Source of the DNA: Deltaproteobacteria bacterium
GTDB lineage: Bacteria; UBA10199; DSSB01
Length of the DNA stretch: 6,887 nucleotides
Direction of reading: 5' to 3'
Assembly: GCA_021772695.1 (NCBI GenBank)
Contig: JAJFLL010000324.1
Span: forward strand, 1-6,887
Part shown: piece by piece, positions 5,345 to 6,887 of the stretch
How positions within the stretch are numbered: the stretch's first letter is position 1
Layout: the number at the start of each line of letters is the position of its first letter
Program-made: the position numbers and the translations under genes
The notes under the pieces: generated by a model
What the model was told of the DNA's origin: nothing
The model's database searches: none
What the model saw: the letters and a program-made list of their open reading frames with translations, nothing else

Positions 5345-6887
5345 TTAGGGCACCGTATAATTCTTTTTCTGTTCCCAATCCTCATGAATTTTTTTCACTT
5401 GTTGGCAACCCCCATAGGCCTGCACCATTTGCTTCGCAGATTGTTCCGCCTCTTGTATGGTGCTACGTTTGGGGAAGGTGAAATTTTTCCAAGTCAAACC
5501 CTGGAAACTATTAACGCGATCTTTGATAAGACTTGGGGGGCCCTCACAATACCACTTTAGAAAGAAATAATTCCCCACCTCGAGGTCTTGTTCCAAGCCA
5601 TATTGACCGAGAACGTCGGCACTGAAGTTATTCTTATTATTCGGAATCCCTTTTTGGGTTTCAATAAGTTCACGATCGCTCCGGGGCCAATAACCCACCA
5701 TATAGCCATAATTGTCATAGTCTTCCGAAGCACCGCGGCCCGGAGCCCCGAAATCCACATCTGGAATCACTTGCTGGATGGCATATTGAAAGCCCCAAGT
5801 TTTCAATCTTTGTACCTTGGACCAATAAGTTTGAAAAAATTTCAATTGCGCCGCTTGGGTGCCAAGGGCTTGACCATTGGCGTCGATGGGAAAGTTCGGA
5901 CCATCATGGGCGTACATATCGTCCATGTGGGTAACGCAACGTGCCTGAGCGGATTCCCAACGCCAGCATAAGCCGCCGTGGGTGCGATTACCGAAATGAC
6001 CGGAACCATCGGGACTATCTTGGCTGGCCGTGATCATAAGCGGAATATTTACGCTCCGTGCCAAATCTCGAAGCAAATTGGCCGCACCATGACAGCCGGA
6101 CCAGGCCACGATGAAATATTTGCCGTATAAACTTTGTTTTTTTAATCGGTCCTTTAAAGACATATGCCCTGCGTGCCCGTCTTGACCAAGGCTGCCAAAG
6201 TTGGGGCCATGTCCCACCTGGTCGTGCAACCACTGACTTAGTTTGGCAAGGGTGGCTTCGTCATTTGATCCCAAGAGCCCTTCCTGGGTCATAAAATCCC
6301 AACCGACTCTCGGATCGCATATCAAGGCGCCGAACCCTTGGGCCTGAAAGATGGACTGATAATCCCGATTGGCCTGAATATGGCTTGGGTAGACGTTGTC
6401 TACCGAAGGGAGGATGTGGGAAAAATAGCCGGTGGAGCTTAGGATTTCATCCAATTCATAGGGATGAAAACTCGTCAGGCGCCATGGAAGTTTTTTTTCA
6501 GCTTCCAAAAAAAGCACGTGGGCAACATGGGCGGCGTAGACGTCAAAGGCCTCGGCTTTGCTGAAATAGGTGTGGCCAGGATCTACATAGGCTTGTTTGG
6601 GATCGGCGCATTTTAGACCGAGATCTTTTTTTTCTAGGAACAAGGCCTGAAAAATTTCATTGATCCGTTGCTTTTGCTGAGGGCTCCAAGAGGAATAGGG
6701 AAGATAACTTCCATCACCGCGTTGCCATACCATGCGATCCCTGAGAATAGGGCAACGGTTCAAACGTAATTCCAAATCAGTCATGGCACCCGGGCTACTG
6801 GGGTCGGGAAGAGTGCCCGTGTTACCCGGCTCCCCGGGACGAAAGCCACCTTGAGGACCGTTGAGGTCCTGAGGTGGCTGGGGCAAA
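5345..6887 (-). CDS. Exported transglutaminase-like protein, 5' end outside the window
   Basis: About 513 residues are visible, with the stop at 5347-5345. The frame is open to the window edge; the TTG at 6886 is an edge effect, and the true start and signal peptide probably lie beyond it. Residues 1-34 are a Pro/Gly-rich linker of the kind that follows a lipobox or signal peptide. In the core, WSGCHGAANLLRDLARSVNIP has Cys265 with the 'C..A.LL..L.R..NIP' form of the transglutaminase-like fold. It is followed by THGGLCW (His303) and THMDDMYA (Asp322/Asp323), spaced 38 and 19 residues apart, fitting a Cys-His-Asp triad. Eight cysteines (45, 93, 190, 265, 307, 317, 447, 494) and high Trp/Tyr content fit an extracytoplasmic protein. 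The N-terminal region (about 35-250) and the C-terminal third match nothing I know. The substrate is unknown; peptidase or crosslinking activity are both possible. It shares the strand with acetolactate synthase, 155 bases away, with no evident functional link. Confidence 0.65.
   Translation of the reverse strand, partial: LPQPPQDLNGPQGGFRPGEPGNTGTLPDPSSPGAMTDLELRLNRCPILRDRMVWQRGDGSYLPYSSWSPQQKQRINEIFQALFLEKKDLGLKCADPKQAYVDPGHTYFSKAEAFDVYAAHVAHVLFLEAEKKLPWRLTSFHPYELDEILSSTGYFSHILPSVDNVYPSHIQANRDYQSIFQAQGFGALICDPRVGWDFMTQEGLLGSNDEATLAKLSQWLHDQVGHGPNFGSLGQDGHAGHMSLKDRLKKQSLYGKYFIVAWSGCHGAANLLRDLARSVNIPLMITASQDSPDGSGHFGNRTHGGLCWRWESAQARCVTHMDDMYAHDGPNFPIDANGQALGTQAAQLKFFQTYWSKVQRLKTWGFQYAIQQVIPDVDFGAPGRGASEDYDNYGYMVGYWPRSDRELIETQKGIPNNKNNFSADVLGQYGLEQDLEVGNYFFLKWYCEGPPSLIKDRVNSFQGLTWKNFTFPKRSTIQEAEQSAKQMVQAYGGCQQVKKIHEDWEQKKNYTVP

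Noticed and set aside
5131..5385. Minus-strand 84-codon frame bridging the gap before acetolactate synthase
   Set aside because: It overlaps the ends of two well supported genes in another frame and shows no domain features.

Overview
The window carries genes on the minus strand only. Read in the direction of transcription (right to left) they are: the 3' part of a gene for an exported transglutaminase-like protein (5345-6887, start outside the window); a complete biosynthetic/catabolic-type acetolactate synthase (3534-5189); a decayed nucleotidyltransferase-like remnant directly behind it (about 3299-3538); a Gly/Pro-rich lipoprotein (2191-3120); and a two-component pair that I recognise as CreB (1428-2096) and CreC (1-1426, missing only its last few codons). 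No rRNA, tRNA, CRISPR array or insertion sequence was seen.

Organism: base composition is moderate (near 50% GC by eye). The lipobox protein, the CreBC pair and a second protein with a Pro/Gly-rich N-terminal linker point to a Gram-negative bacterium. The mix of large unnamed exported proteins and TTG start use would fit a deltaproteobacterial or Bdellovibrio-like lineage or an uncultured relative, but the sequence does not settle this.

Layout: 5345-6887 is an exported protein with a Cys-His-Asp arrangement of transglutaminase type. A 155-base gap (5190-5344) holds a plausible promoter, an AT-rich inverted repeat over its -35 box and a repeat-palindrome-repeat element just before the acetolactate synthase ribosome binding site. 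Behind acetolactate synthase, the 413-base stretch 3121-3533 is not empty: its right-hand part still translates into a recognisable protein tail interrupted by an in-frame stop. Its left-hand part is AT-rich leader sequence for the lipoprotein-creB-creC group.

How the genes may work together: CreC (membrane histidine kinase) phosphorylates CreB (OmpR-type regulator). In enterobacteria this pair responds to carbon source and growth conditions and adjusts fermentative metabolism. The lipoprotein gene precedes creB at 94 bases on the same strand and may be co-transcribed, taking the place that creA has in E. coli. Acetolactate synthase diverts pyruvate to acetolactate, and no regulatory small subunit or acetolactate decarboxylase gene is visible beside it. 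A regulatory link between CreBC and acetolactate synthase is possible but not shown; I found no TTCAC-N6-TTCAC CreB box in the window.

I see no clear new multi-gene system here. The points most worth a second look are the transglutaminase-like exported protein, the lipoprotein coupled to creBC, and the nucleotidyltransferase remnant.
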